64,000 nucleotides of DNA from Eutreptiella sp. 'Long Island Sound 2002'. Its lineage: Eukaryota > Euglenozoa > Euglenophyceae > Eutreptiales > Eutreptiaceae. A program made the translations under genes and the position numbers. The stretch covers positions 18,757,226 to 18,821,225 of the forward strand of contig OZ038400.1 of assembly GCA_964036045.1 (NCBI GenBank). The letters run 5' to 3'. Numbering within the stretch: position 1 is the first letter of the stretch; the number at the start of each line of letters is the position of its first letter. This document shows, piece after piece, positions 54,981-64,000 of the stretch. The notes under the pieces were generated by a model. It was not told the DNA's origin. It saw only the letters and a list, made by a program, of their open reading frames with translations, and did not search any database.

Positions 54981-55848
54981 GGTGCAAAACCCCCAGTGGC
55001 ACTGCAGCGCCGCTTGAAGCCATTCCCCCTCCCTCTGCCTGCGGCCCTCCGAACTTGTTGCGCAGCAGCAGGGGCTCTGCACTGGGGTCCGGGCCCCGCG
55101 GTCGGTGATGCCACCGGATGTGCACCGGCTGCCCCGGGAAGGAGCCCATCGCTCGGCTCAGTGTACGGCAGCGGACTTCCGCACAGAGCCAACGATGGCG
55201 GACCATCCCCAAGGCAGGCCCTCAGGCAGGCCTGGGGGCAACATGGGCTGGCCTCACCCGGGGACCGTCATCTTCTCGCAGGCAGGGGCCCAGAGGCTGC
55301 CGCACGTCGGGAAATGGCTGCGGTGCACGTGGCTGTGGGAGGCCCCCCCCTGGCCCCCACCGCGTGACATCCATCGCGGTGGAGTGAGGCACCACGCCCC
55401 CAGGGGGGCTTCTGAGGGCCCCCATGGACAACCCCCCGCGAGGTGCTCCACCGCGTCCCGGGGGTCGCGTAGGACCGGGGGCCAACGGGATGCGGCAGCA
55501 AACGCCACAGTGGCACGCACTCAGTGTGGGTTCAGTGGACAGCAATGCGGGCGTAGACACATGCAGGAGTGGGGCACACAGGGTGGCCGCTCAAGAGGGG
55601 GCAAGCATCGGCTTTGGAGGCCGGAACGGCGTGTTCTGGGGAGCGCAGGGCCAAAGATCACATGACCCACCACCGCAGGAGGTTCTCACCAAAGGTGGGG
55701 GGCTAAATCTCGGGGTTGGGGGGTTTGCGGCCTCAAGGTAACGTTAGCGCACCGGGCCTTAGCTAACACTATCCGCGACTTCCCCGCCATCGGGACCGTG
55801 GGAGTTGGACCTCGCAGTTTCTGAATTGTTGGAAAAAGTCTTGGGCGT

Positions 55849-55876
55849 CACACACAAAAACACACACACACACACA
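55849..55876 (+). repeat. (CA)n microsatellite 1
   Basis: A CA tract interrupted by one A-run, directly preceding the AGGATCCCC head of SINE-like copy 1. Confidence 0.95.
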
Positions 55877-56362
55877 GGATCCCCGGCTCACTCAACCGGG
55901 CTAAGCGTAGGTCTCACAACCAAAAGGTCGTGGGTTCGATCCCCGGAGCGGGCATGTCTGGAGGCGGGCGGCGGCAGCCGTGCGTCAAGGGCACCCTTTC
56001 TGGGGAAATCGCCAAATGAGTAGGCCGTGGAGGCCGCCTCGCTGCCGCGAGCACCACCAGCTGTGGAAGCCCCAATACACATACAACACACGGGGCAACA
56101 TGGTGATGACGGGCTCGTCGAACTCATGCCGTGGAGCTGGCCCGGCGGAAGCCACGGAGCCACCACCCCACTTCCAGGGTGGTCCTGGGGCAGCGAGCCA
56201 GGTTCTGGCCCAAGTGCATATCGCACTGGTCGAGGGGTAACACAGGGACGCTCTCACACCCCTGGCCTGCACCGTGGGCCTACTATGATGGGGTAAGCGA
56301 CCCGACCCGAGGACGCCAGTGTGGCCTATACGGGCTCAACCGGGAGACCTGGTAAAAATGGT
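55877..56362 (+). repeat. tRNA-SINE-like element, copy 1
   Basis: A repeat of about 486 bases. The head resembles a tRNA: GCTCACTCAACCGGGCTAAG as an A-box region, then GTCTCACAACCAAAAGGTCG, and an intact B box GGTTCGATCCC at 55933-55943. The body contains GGGCATGTCTGGAGGCGGGC, GGCCGTGGAGGCCGCCTCG, CCCCAATACACA, GAGCTGGCCCGGCGGAAG, GCATATCGCACTGGTCGAGG and CGACCCGACCCGAGGACG. The tail is AAAATGGTAAAACC running into a CA array. RNA polymerase III ancestry is inferred from the boxes. Two further copies are nearby. Confidence 0.75.
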
Positions 56363-56367
56363 AAAAC

Positions 56368-56400
<33 letters not shown>

Positions 56401-56421
56401 ACACATACACACACGCATGCA

Positions 56422-56459
<38 letters not shown>

Positions 56460-56483
56460 CACTCACACACACACACACACACA
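56368..56483 (+). repeat. (CA)n microsatellite 2 between SINE-like copies
   Basis: A long CA array with a few TC, AT and GC interruptions that separates copy 1's tail from copy 2's head. Confidence 0.96.
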
Positions 56484-56945
56484 AGGATCCCCAGCTCACT
56501 CAACCGGGCTAAGTGTAGGTCTTGCTACCGCAAGGTCGTGGGTTAGGGCATGTCTGGAGGCGGGCAGTGGAGGCGGGCATTGGCAGCCGTGCGTCAAGGG
56601 CATCCTTTCTGGGGAAATCGCCAAATTGAGTAGGCCGTGGAGGCCGCCTCGCTGCCGCGAGCACCACTAGCTGTGAAAGCCCCAATACACACACAATACA
56701 CGGGGCGACATGGCGATGACGGGCTCATTGAACTATCACCGCGGAGCTGGCCCGGCGGAAGCCACGGAGCCACCACCCCACTTCCCGGGTGTTCTTCGGG
56801 CGTCTGGCCTAAGTGCATATCGCACTGGTCGAGGGGCAATACAGGGATGCACCCGTGGCCTGCACCGTGGGCGTGCTATAATGGGGAGCGACCCGACCCG
56901 AGGACGCCAGTGTCGCCATGCAGGTCCAACCGGGAAGACCTGCTA
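56484..56945 (+). repeat. tRNA-SINE-like element, copy 2
   Basis: The same family and orientation as copy 1, with the same AGGATCCCC head. The B box is deleted (GTGGGTTAGGGCATG, where copy 1 has the intact box), and there is a GGAGGCGGGC duplication just after. The body otherwise aligns block by block with copy 1 through CGACCCGACCCGAGGACG. Copy 2 should be unable to use an internal pol III promoter. Confidence 0.75.
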
Positions 56946-58042
56946 ACAACGGCACTACTACCAACACAAACACACACTTCGAGGCACACGCGGGCGGACC
57001 TCTGCCACCCACCCCACAGTCCAGATTTGCGGGCACGGAGCTGTCATTGCAGGAGAAGGGCAGAGTGGTGCGCTTGGCAGTAACCCTCATGGGCAAGGCA
57101 GCAGAGAGGGAGTCCATCCTCCTTGCCCGGATTACCAACCACTGCCGCTCCTTGGTGCCGCTAGGGGCAGGCCGGGTGGTAGGAGTGAAGGGACGCCCCC
57201 TCTTCACGAGACCCATGGCGGTGTGGCACCCTCTAAAGCGCCTGCAGTGGTACAATGTTGAACGGTGGGCGCAGCAACAGCAGTTACGAGTGGCAAAGCA
57301 GCGCCAGAAACGGAGGCGCGCCCCAGGAAAGTCGGCCAACATGCAGAACGGCAACGCGCAGCCGCGGGAACGATGCCCGGGCAAAGGAGGGGCGAAGAAA
57401 GTAGCCAGGGCGTACACCAGCGATTTCTATGCAGGGCCAGTCATACCGGAAGGGGCGCGCAGAGGCGTACAGTACAGAGTGGAGGAGCCAAGCGGAGGCG
57501 CAGCAACACCTGCGCCAGGGGGAGGGGCCGTGCTTTTCACACCACCACAGTGGTGCACCGTGGCTAGGCGCCCGGAAACTCGACCGCGGCTCCCGCGGCT
57601 ATGGCTGTGCGCTGCACACAATCACAGACAATGCTGAACATGCGCGGCAGTGGGCAGGGGGGTGCGGGGCTGCGCACCCCGGGAGGGGGGGGGTCCCCTC
57701 AGCTAAGCGGCCCAAGTGTCACCGGCAGGCGCCCGTAAGCCGGGGCAAGGTCGTCAAGAGAGGACGGGGGCACCCAGACACCCCCCCCCCCGCGCGAAGC
57801 GGGCGCGAGTGGAGCTGCATGATGTGGCCAGACATGGACGCGGAGGGACGGAGGTCACATAACCCCACCCCACCAGAGGTTCTGGCCCAGGCGAGGCCCC
57901 CAGCTGCGACCCCGGTGGGCGCCGGACAGGACGGCGAACGCAATGTCCGCTGAACTGATTTTGGTGGCGCCTCAGGTGACCACGGGGGCCCAGGACCCAT
58001 GCGGGTCTCCCTCTTTAATATTGTTTTTCCTCCACCAACACC
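56946..58042. other. Intronic sequence between SINE-like copies 2 and 3
   Basis: About 1.1 kb of GC-rich sequence holding a 240-codon Arg-rich frame (56918-57637) with no domain I recognise and no convincing splice borders, plus C/G runs at 57686 and 57780. Reported as nothing recognised. Confidence 0.4.
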
Positions 58043-58106
58043 AACACACACACACACACATGCACACACACACACACACACACCCACACACACACATGCA
58101 CACACA
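58043..58106 (+). repeat. (CA)n microsatellite 3
   Basis: A CA array with ATGC and CCC interruptions, followed by AAGGATCCCGAGCT, which resembles the forward head of copies 1 and 2. Confidence 0.95.
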
Positions 58107-58132
58107 AGGATCCCGAGCTAACTCGGTCGTAT

Positions 58133-58505
58133 GGCCACGCTGGTGTCCTCGGGCTGGCCCCTTTAGTGCGAGCCCTGTTGGGCCCAAGTGTGTCCCTATG
58201 GCCCCTCAACTAGTGCTGTTAAGCACTTGGACCAGAAACTGGTGTGCTGCCCCAAGACCACCCGGGAAGTGGAGTGGTGGCTCCTTGGCTTCCACCGGGC
58301 CAGCTCCACAGTATTGGTTCAACGAGCCCATCATCGCCATGTCGCCCGTGTGTTGTCTGTGCAATGGGGCAGCCTATTCAATTTGGCAATTTTCCCCAGC
58401 AAGGATGCCCTTGATGCACAGCTGTCACCGCCCGCTTCCACGGACACGTCCATACTAGGAATCAATCCCATGCCCTTTTGGTTGCGAGACCTATGTTCCG
58501 TGCTC
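58133..58505 (-). repeat. tRNA-SINE-like element, copy 3 (inverted)
   Basis: The reverse complement of this stretch aligns with copies 1 and 2: GTCTCGCAACCAAAAGG at the 5' end, GGGGAAAATTGCC-type sequence, CGACATGGCGATGATGGGCT, GAGCTGGCCCGGTGGAAGCC and CCCGAGGACACCAG at the 3' end. The B-box position is mutated (GGATTGATTCC). It is more diverged than copies 1 and 2 are from each other. A short forward-sense head (AAGGATCCCGAGCTAACTCGG) sits before the inverted body, so the insertion is composite. Confidence 0.7.
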
Positions 58506-59118
58506 CAAGGGGGCCACCCCTGCTGGGTCCCGCAATCCCCATATGGACAGCATGCCACCAACGAACCGCAGCTCCTGACCTTGGTTCCCACCCACAGAGC
58601 CCACCCGTGGAGTGTGCGTGTGGGGGGGGGGGGGGTGGCAGAATCACCATTTCTTACTAGGTAGCTCTCCAAAGCACAATTTTTTGGAACTCTGCCTTTA
58701 ACAGCTCGCAGGAAAGCGCAAAAGCTTTCCATCTTTGGGTGTCTCCATTGTTACACCACATGGCGTTGCCAATTTTTCTGCCAGCAGAGATCATACATGA
58801 AGCCAACATGGATGTGACGACAGCCCAAAATGTTCAGAGCCCTAAAATGTCCCCTCCAACCCAACACTGCATTGGGGTCTCCCTCACAAAAGGCCCAGAG
58901 CACACGCGCGCGCACGCACAAACTGCCTGGCTGTCAGTTTGTAGGCACTCTGCGGGCCCCCTCCCCCCGCTTATACTCCTCTGTACACTCCCCCTGCCGC
59001 CACCCCCTACCCCCAGTGCACGCCCGCTGCCCCGCCGCCACGCAACCCCCGCGTCCCCCCCCCCACGCCCCTCCCAGCACACCCTTTTACCTGCCTCCTC
59101 CTGCTGCTGACCGCACAG

Positions 59119-59611
59119 GCTGCACGGGATCGAGGCCCCACTGGAGGGGCAGCCTGCCGAGCAGGCGGCCTTCCGCTACATGAACTTCATGCTCTACCGG
59201 CGCCGCCCCCTGCACGCCGTCGTGCACCGCTGGCGGAGCTGGGACACGGTGGTCGGGGACGTGCTGCTGCCCCTTGCGGACGACGCGGAGGGGGGCCCGC
59301 AGCGAGGCCCCGAGGCGGAGGAGGCCCCGGGCGACGCGGGGGAGTGCCCCGCGGAGCAGCTGCTGCAGGAGCACCTGCTCGAGAGGGGGCTGGTGTGGCT
59401 GAACCCGCGGCAGGACCGCCGCCCGGCCCTGCACCGGGCGATGCTGCGGGGGCGGCAGGCGCGGGACGGGATCTGGGCGGGCAACAGCACGCCGACCGCC
59501 CCGTGGGTGTGGAGGCGCCTGCAGGAGCAGCAGCGGAAGGGGGGGGCGTTGGGGCGCCGCCAGGGCCACGCTGGGCCGGGGGGGCGGCGGGGGTCCGGGA
59601 GGGGAGGCTGA
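59119..59611 (+). CDS. SNase-like membrane protein (C3orf33-like), exon 2
   Basis: The terminal exon supplies residues 119-282. Joining CG from exon 1 to G here makes Arg119 and yields TLRLHGIEAPLEG, the hallmark first half of the staphylococcal-nuclease fold (compare R-L-x-G-x-D-x-P). It continues with AAFRYMNFML, a strand ending DTVVGDVLLPL, an acidic insert (about residues 178-197), LLQEHLLERGLVWLNPR and LRGRQARDGIWAG, matching the C-terminal helices of the fold. The first catalytic Arg (SNase R35) is kept at Arg119. The position of the Glu (E43) is shifted or replaced, and the second catalytic Arg (R87) is not seen, so nuclease activity is doubtful. The Gly/Arg-rich tail ends at TGA 59609-59611. 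The total of 282 residues is close to human C3orf33 (about 294), which also has one N-terminal membrane segment and a degenerate SNase domain. Other SNase-like proteins are possible. Confidence 0.78.
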
Positions 59612-59694
59612 GGGCTGTGGCCGCCCCTTTTGGGGGGGGGGGGGGTTGGCCTGTCGGGTTGCCCGAGATGTACGTTGCATATTGGGGGCCGCAC
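59612..59694. other. Short 3' flank of the SNase-like gene
   Basis: It contains a 14-base G run and a CGAGATGTACGTTGC segment. No AATAAA is visible before the 33-bp minisatellite begins, so the 3' untranslated region probably runs into that array. Confidence 0.5.
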
Positions 59695-60960
59695 GTGACC
59701 GACCTATTTCCCAAAACCGGCCGGACGTAACCGACGTACCTCCCCAAAACCCGGCGAGCGGAACCGACGTAACTCCCCAAAACCAGCGAGCGTAACCGAC
59801 ATAACTCCCCAACACCGGCCGGAATCAACCGACATAACTCCCCAACACCGGCCGGCATTAACCGACATAACTCCCCAACACCGGCCGGCATTAACCGACA
59901 TAACTCCCCAACACTGGCCGGCATTAACCGACATAACTCCCCAACACTGGCCGGCATTAACCGACATAACTCCCCAACACTGGCCGGCATTAACCGACAT
60001 AACTCCCCAACACCGGCCGGCATTAACCGACATAACTCCCCAACACTGGCCGGCATTAACCGACATAACTCCCCAACACCGGCCGGCATTAACCGACATA
60101 ACTCCCCAACACTGGCCGGCATTAACCGACATAACTCCCCAACACTGGCCGGCATTAACCGACATAACTCCCCAACACTGGCCGGCATTAACCGACATAA
60201 CTCCCCAACACCGGCCGGCATTAACCGACATAACTCCCCAACACTGGCCGGCATTAACCGACATAACTCCCCAACACTGGCCGGCATTAACCGACATAAC
60301 TCCCCAACACCGGCCGGAATCAACCGACATAACTCCCCAACACTGGCCGGCATTAACCGACATAACTCCCCAACACTGGCCGGCATTAACCGACATAACT
60401 CCCCAACACTGGCCGGCATTAACCGACATAACTCCCCAACACCGGCCGGCATTAACCGACATAACTCCCCAACACTGGCCGGCATTAACCGACATAACTC
60501 CCCAACACCGGCCGGCATTAACCGACATAACTCCCCAACACCGGCCGGAATCAACCGACATAACTCCCCAACACCGGCCGGCATTAACCGACATAACTCC
60601 CCAACACCGGCCGGCATTAACCGACATAACTCCCCAACACTGGCCGGCATTAACCGACATAACTCCCCAACACCGGCCGGCATTAACCGACATAACTCCC
60701 CAACACCGGCCGGCATTAACCGACATAACTCCCCAACACTGGCCGGCATTAACCGACATAACTCCCCAACACCGGCCGGCATTAACCGACATAACTCCCC
60801 AACACCGGCCGGCATTAACCGACATAACTCCCCAACACTGGCCGGCATTAACCGACATAACTCCCCAACACTGGCCGGCATTAACCGACATAACTCCCCG
60901 ACACCCGCCGGAATCAACCGACATGGCTACCCAGAACCAGCCTGACGGAACCGACGTGAG
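59695..60960 (+). repeat. 33-bp minisatellite, about 37 units
   Basis: Tandem 33-base units containing ACCGACATAACTCCCC, AACACCGGCC and GGCATTA. Two alternating substitutions (ACCGG/ACTGG and GGCATTA/GGAATCA) make distinguishable unit types. The first four and last two units are degenerate (GACGTAAC, CATGGCTACC). Since 33 is a multiple of 3, the minus strand reads as an 11-residue repeat (Met-Pro-Ala-Gly-Val-Gly-Glu-Leu-Cys-Arg-Leu). I regard this as incidental. Confidence 0.95.
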
Positions 60961-63900
60961 CCCCGAAGCCGGCCCAATGAGTCGGCCTCCTTTGACACCA
61001 CCTCCAGCCTCCTTAAGGCGCCTGGTGGCCTCGCACACAGTGAAGGGGTAGTGGCGCAGAGCTGACCTGACCGAGTGCCCACATTGCTGACCGAGCCGGG
61101 GGGGCACTAGTGCCGGTGTCGCGCGAGGGCGGCGTGCGCATGGCGGCTGCAGCCCCGCCGCTGTGGCCCTGCCATGCGGTGGTGGGGCTTACGCCATCGG
61201 ACTACCCATGGGAGGGGTCTGGCAGCCTCATGTGGGGGTCAGAGTTCCTTTTTACACCTGAGCAACCGCAATTGGGGGCAGTTTTCTGATGTCCGATGGG
61301 GGGGGGGGGGGCTGTCAGGCGGAGGAGCCCCGGCTGCCGCCCCCCCCCCCGCTCCCCGGGTAGCGCTGAGCCGTGGAGTGGAGGCGAGGGCCAAAGGCAG
61401 GAAGGGCCCGGGGGCCGGGGAAGGACGGAGACCAGCGTCCGGGAGGGGCTGGGGCGGGGGGTGGGGTAGATCCGGTGCCAGGGCGGGCCACGGCGGACGG
61501 TGGCGGTGCACGGGCCCAGTGGCTGCAGTCTCCCCCGCCACCCCCTTTTGGAGGCCCCACCGATGCCGTCGAGGGGGGGGGGGGGGGGGAGGCAGTCGAA
61601 GATGGGGGTCCGGTCCGGTGGTCCCGATACAGAGCAGACCCCCCACCCCCTGTCCAGGGGCCGTCCATCCACATGCCCTGGGCTGGGGCCCACGCGTTGC
61701 GGACGGCCCCTCCAGCGGCTCGTGAGCCTTGGGATCGGCCTCCCAATCTAAATGCAGATTGCCATCGGAGGGGGGGTCACCCCCCCCCCCATTCGCTGGC
61801 TGGGGCACGTCGTCCCTGGCACCTACGGCACTCCTTTGCAGTGGTGACCGTTTGCTGGGCCGTATGTCCGCACCGGCACTGAAGAGCTCTCTGCTCCATG
61901 GCACTGTCCACTGTCATGGGACCTGATTGACGCACGCACACCCATTTGACTGGTCGTAGGCGGAAGGCCAGGCCAAGCGGATCTGGCTCAGCTGAGGGAC
62001 CGGTGTTGCGCTGTGCTGACCATCCCAATGAGCACCCCCCCAAAAAGCCCATGCAACAGCACCACAACCCCCGAGCAGCTGTTGATTCTTCGTGGCGTCT
62101 GGAGGGTGGCCGCTAATCCCTGTGAATTCCTTGAGGCCATTGGATGGTTCGTGTTATGTTGTGGAGGCTGCACGATGGTTGACAGAAGGGCTTTGTGCCC
62201 CGGCTTCTGTTGCCCTGCAGCCGTGCAGCCCCACCGGGTCAGGGTCTGTGTGGACATCCGCGTCCCGCAGCGAGGGCCACCCCCCCCACCCCCCCATAGC
62301 CCCCCCTCCTCATTCACTGATTGGGGCCACTCCTTCGGTGCCTGCGGCCCCAATGCTCAGCCCAATGACCCGGTCGCCGTGTTGTCCGGCCGCGCCGCTC
62401 TCTGTGTACCAGGGCCCCAGTCCACTCCCTCTTCTGATGTGCCCGGGTGCCCGGAGCCCCCGGTGCATCGGCGTGCGGCGGTGGTTGGGCTGCGGGGGCC
62501 AGGGAGTGGCCGTCGGTGTGCATCCCCCGGGCCTGCCCCCCCCCCCCCCCCCTACAGAACAGGGCCGCTCCACACCTCAGCCCTGATCCGGGGTGGTCAC
62601 AAGGGCTGCATCGGTGTGCCGGGTGGTGCTCCCAGGCGTACCGACGGGTTGGGGTCCTCAGGAAGACCTTGTGTGCCCCAGGCCGCTGAGGAGGAGTAAC
62701 CCCCCCTCCCCCCCCCCCCACACACACCGCAGCCCATCCCCCCGTTCCCGACCACCCGCCCCCCCCCGGAAAGCCCAGAACGTGCCATTTCTTGGCCTGT
62801 GGAGTGGCTCCTGAAAACAATCGCAACTTCGACTTCTTCCGACGCCCCTCTGTGGCCCCTGGGATGGGTCTGGGTCATCATTTGGTTGTTGGGGTTTGGT
62901 TCATGTACCCTTGCGACCCCCCTCCCCCTTACCCCTTTGGGGGAATGGTCATTTGGGTGCAGCCCCCCCCCCCCCCCGGGTAGGGGGGTGCGGTAGGGGG
63001 GGATTTCAAAGGGGGGGGGGAGGCCTGTGGACAGAGGTGTGTGGACAGCAAAAACAGTCAAACGACCCCCACAACAACCAGAACATCCTCAATACGCCAA
63101 TTATTGGGCGCCGCTGACGCGCAAACGGCACATCCTGCCACATCCAGCACAGCCCCGGCACACCAACTACTGGGCTCTGCGAACGCAGAAACGACACCAG
63201 CAGGAGCACCGGCCGCAGCGGCCGACAGAACGCAGCCACCCGACGCAACATGCGAAGGGAAGAACGGGTGACTGTCCAGGGCCCCGTAAAGGAGCAACAA
63301 CCCGACGGAATGTCACACGGGGGGGGTACAATCAGTGGAGTGACCTGAGCAGGTAGGGCCAGGAATACACAATTGTGGAAGTCGTGCCGTGCGTCCATTT
63401 CACACCTTCAGCTTCACTGTCACTCTCCTTCACAGAAGTTCCGAGTAGCCATGGGGCGATTGGAGTGTGGTCCAGTGTTTACCACGCACCCTGGCCAGAC
63501 CATTGGGTTAGAGATGCTCTAGAGACACCAAAACCATTTTGACCCAAGTTGTTGGGTGTTGTTCATGTGGTCATTGGTCAGTTTGGGGCATCCGCCATTT
63601 TACTTTGGCCGGGGGGGGGGTCCCAAAAATGTCATTGAGGGGGTGGTCTCTCATTAGGGGGGGGGGGGGGGGTTGGCATGGGATGGGAGGAGGGGCTGTA
63701 GATGTTTTGAGGCACGGCAATGGCTGCATTGCATGTCACAGAGCAAGGCTACATTGCCAGCCCTATTGGCACCACCGCGACCATCGCCAAAGCGTGCGCT
63801 AGGCCTGTTTGCGCATTTCCACAAGGTTTCACATGATGAACGCCGTGTACTGGAGTTGCAGTCGTCGCAGGAATGGAAGGAGTACCCTGGGCTACGGGCA

Positions 63901-64000
63901 TTGGTGGACGCTTTGAATTGTTGTTCCAGATTTGGCTTATGACGGCAGGGCGGGATGTTGTGTTGTCTTTGCTTCTGCCAGGAATTCTGAAACACCCCAA
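60961..64000. other. GC-rich region without recognised genes
   Basis: Sequence with many G and C runs of 9-18 bases (for example 61300-61310, 61573-61589, 62530-62550 and 63655-63672). Frames on both strands give Gly/Pro/Ala/Arg-rich low-complexity peptides. Better-mixed composition appears at 61850-62270 and 63050-63960, but nothing there matches a family I know. No tRNA, splice-bounded exon or mobile element was recognised. Confidence 0.45.

Larger units (their letters stand above)
54447..59118 (+). other. Intron of the SNase-like gene (4.67 kb)
   Basis: It begins GTGTGTG and ends CTGCTGCTGACCGCACAG after a long pyrimidine-rich stretch. It contains three SINE-like copies, three CA arrays and numerous G/C runs. 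The block CGGGACCATATTAATTTGGG region (54631-54658) recurs in diverged form at 54892-54919. Another short block (about 55656-55690, with GATCACATGACCC and GAGGTTCT) recurs diverged at 57853-57890. Frames such as that at 56918-57637 are Arg-rich and unrecognised. I see no additional exon that would preserve the domain better than direct joining. Confidence 0.75.

Noticed and set aside
55877-55955. Functional tRNA gene
   Set aside because: It has an A-box-like region and B box, but no clean cloverleaf or acceptor stem could be drawn, and it is the head of a longer repeated element.
56918-57637. 240-codon frame as a gene
   Set aside because: It is Arg-rich with no recognisable domain, starts inside the tail of SINE-like copy 2, and has no convincing splice or promoter context.
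59187-60917. 576-codon minus-strand frame with an 11-residue repeat
   Set aside because: It is produced by the 33-bp minisatellite and continues antisense through the real SNase-like exon.

Overview
This 64-kb window is eukaryotic nuclear DNA, most likely vertebrate-type. The only convincing coding pieces are GC-rich exons bounded by GT/AG splice signals with pyrimidine-rich acceptors, and one of them lies behind a 4.7-kb intron. There is no bacterial gene organisation. The non-coding part is very rich in minisatellites, (CA)n tracts, G/C homopolymers and tRNA-SINE-like repeats. A bird micro- or dot-chromosome would fit the minisatellite style, and a lamprey-like genome would fit the GC-rich exons plus tRNA-SINEs. 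I cannot settle which.

Layout. Bases 1-77 are the end of a 46-bp minisatellite, read in the reverse sense. Bases 219-39702 are one huge satellite with a 12-bp unit (GACATCCATGGG or GACATCAATGGG, about 3,270 copies), broken only by a 200-N assembly gap at 16475-16674. It contains two inverted blocks, a very recent 2-kb internal duplication, an older 3.9-kb duplication and a strongly homogenised core. At 39703 it joins, without a spacer, a second satellite of about 316-bp units (16 complete copies plus one partial, with a 4-unit higher-order period of 1265 bp). At 44861 this joins directly to the forward-oriented 46-bp minisatellite, which flips orientation at 46033/46034 and ends at 46212. The two satellites are therefore enclosed on both sides by the same 46-bp family.

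The right-hand 18 kb is GC-rich, mostly non-coding sequence with two gene traces. The first is the terminal exon (46757-47089) of a HAD-superfamily phosphatase resembling magnesium-dependent phosphatase 1. The second is a complete two-exon gene (54091-54446 joined to 59119-59611, splice phases matching, 282 residues) for a membrane-anchored protein with a staphylococcal-nuclease-like fold, similar in size and plan to vertebrate C3orf33. Its intron holds three copies of a tRNA-SINE-like element and three CA tracts. A CTG repeat lies just upstream of its start, and a 33-bp minisatellite of about 37 units lies just downstream of its stop.

The multi-kilobase open reading frames in the first 40 kb are artefacts of a 12-bp, stop-free repeat and are not annotated as genes. 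The two genes show no evident functional link. The main biological interest is the nested satellite architecture.
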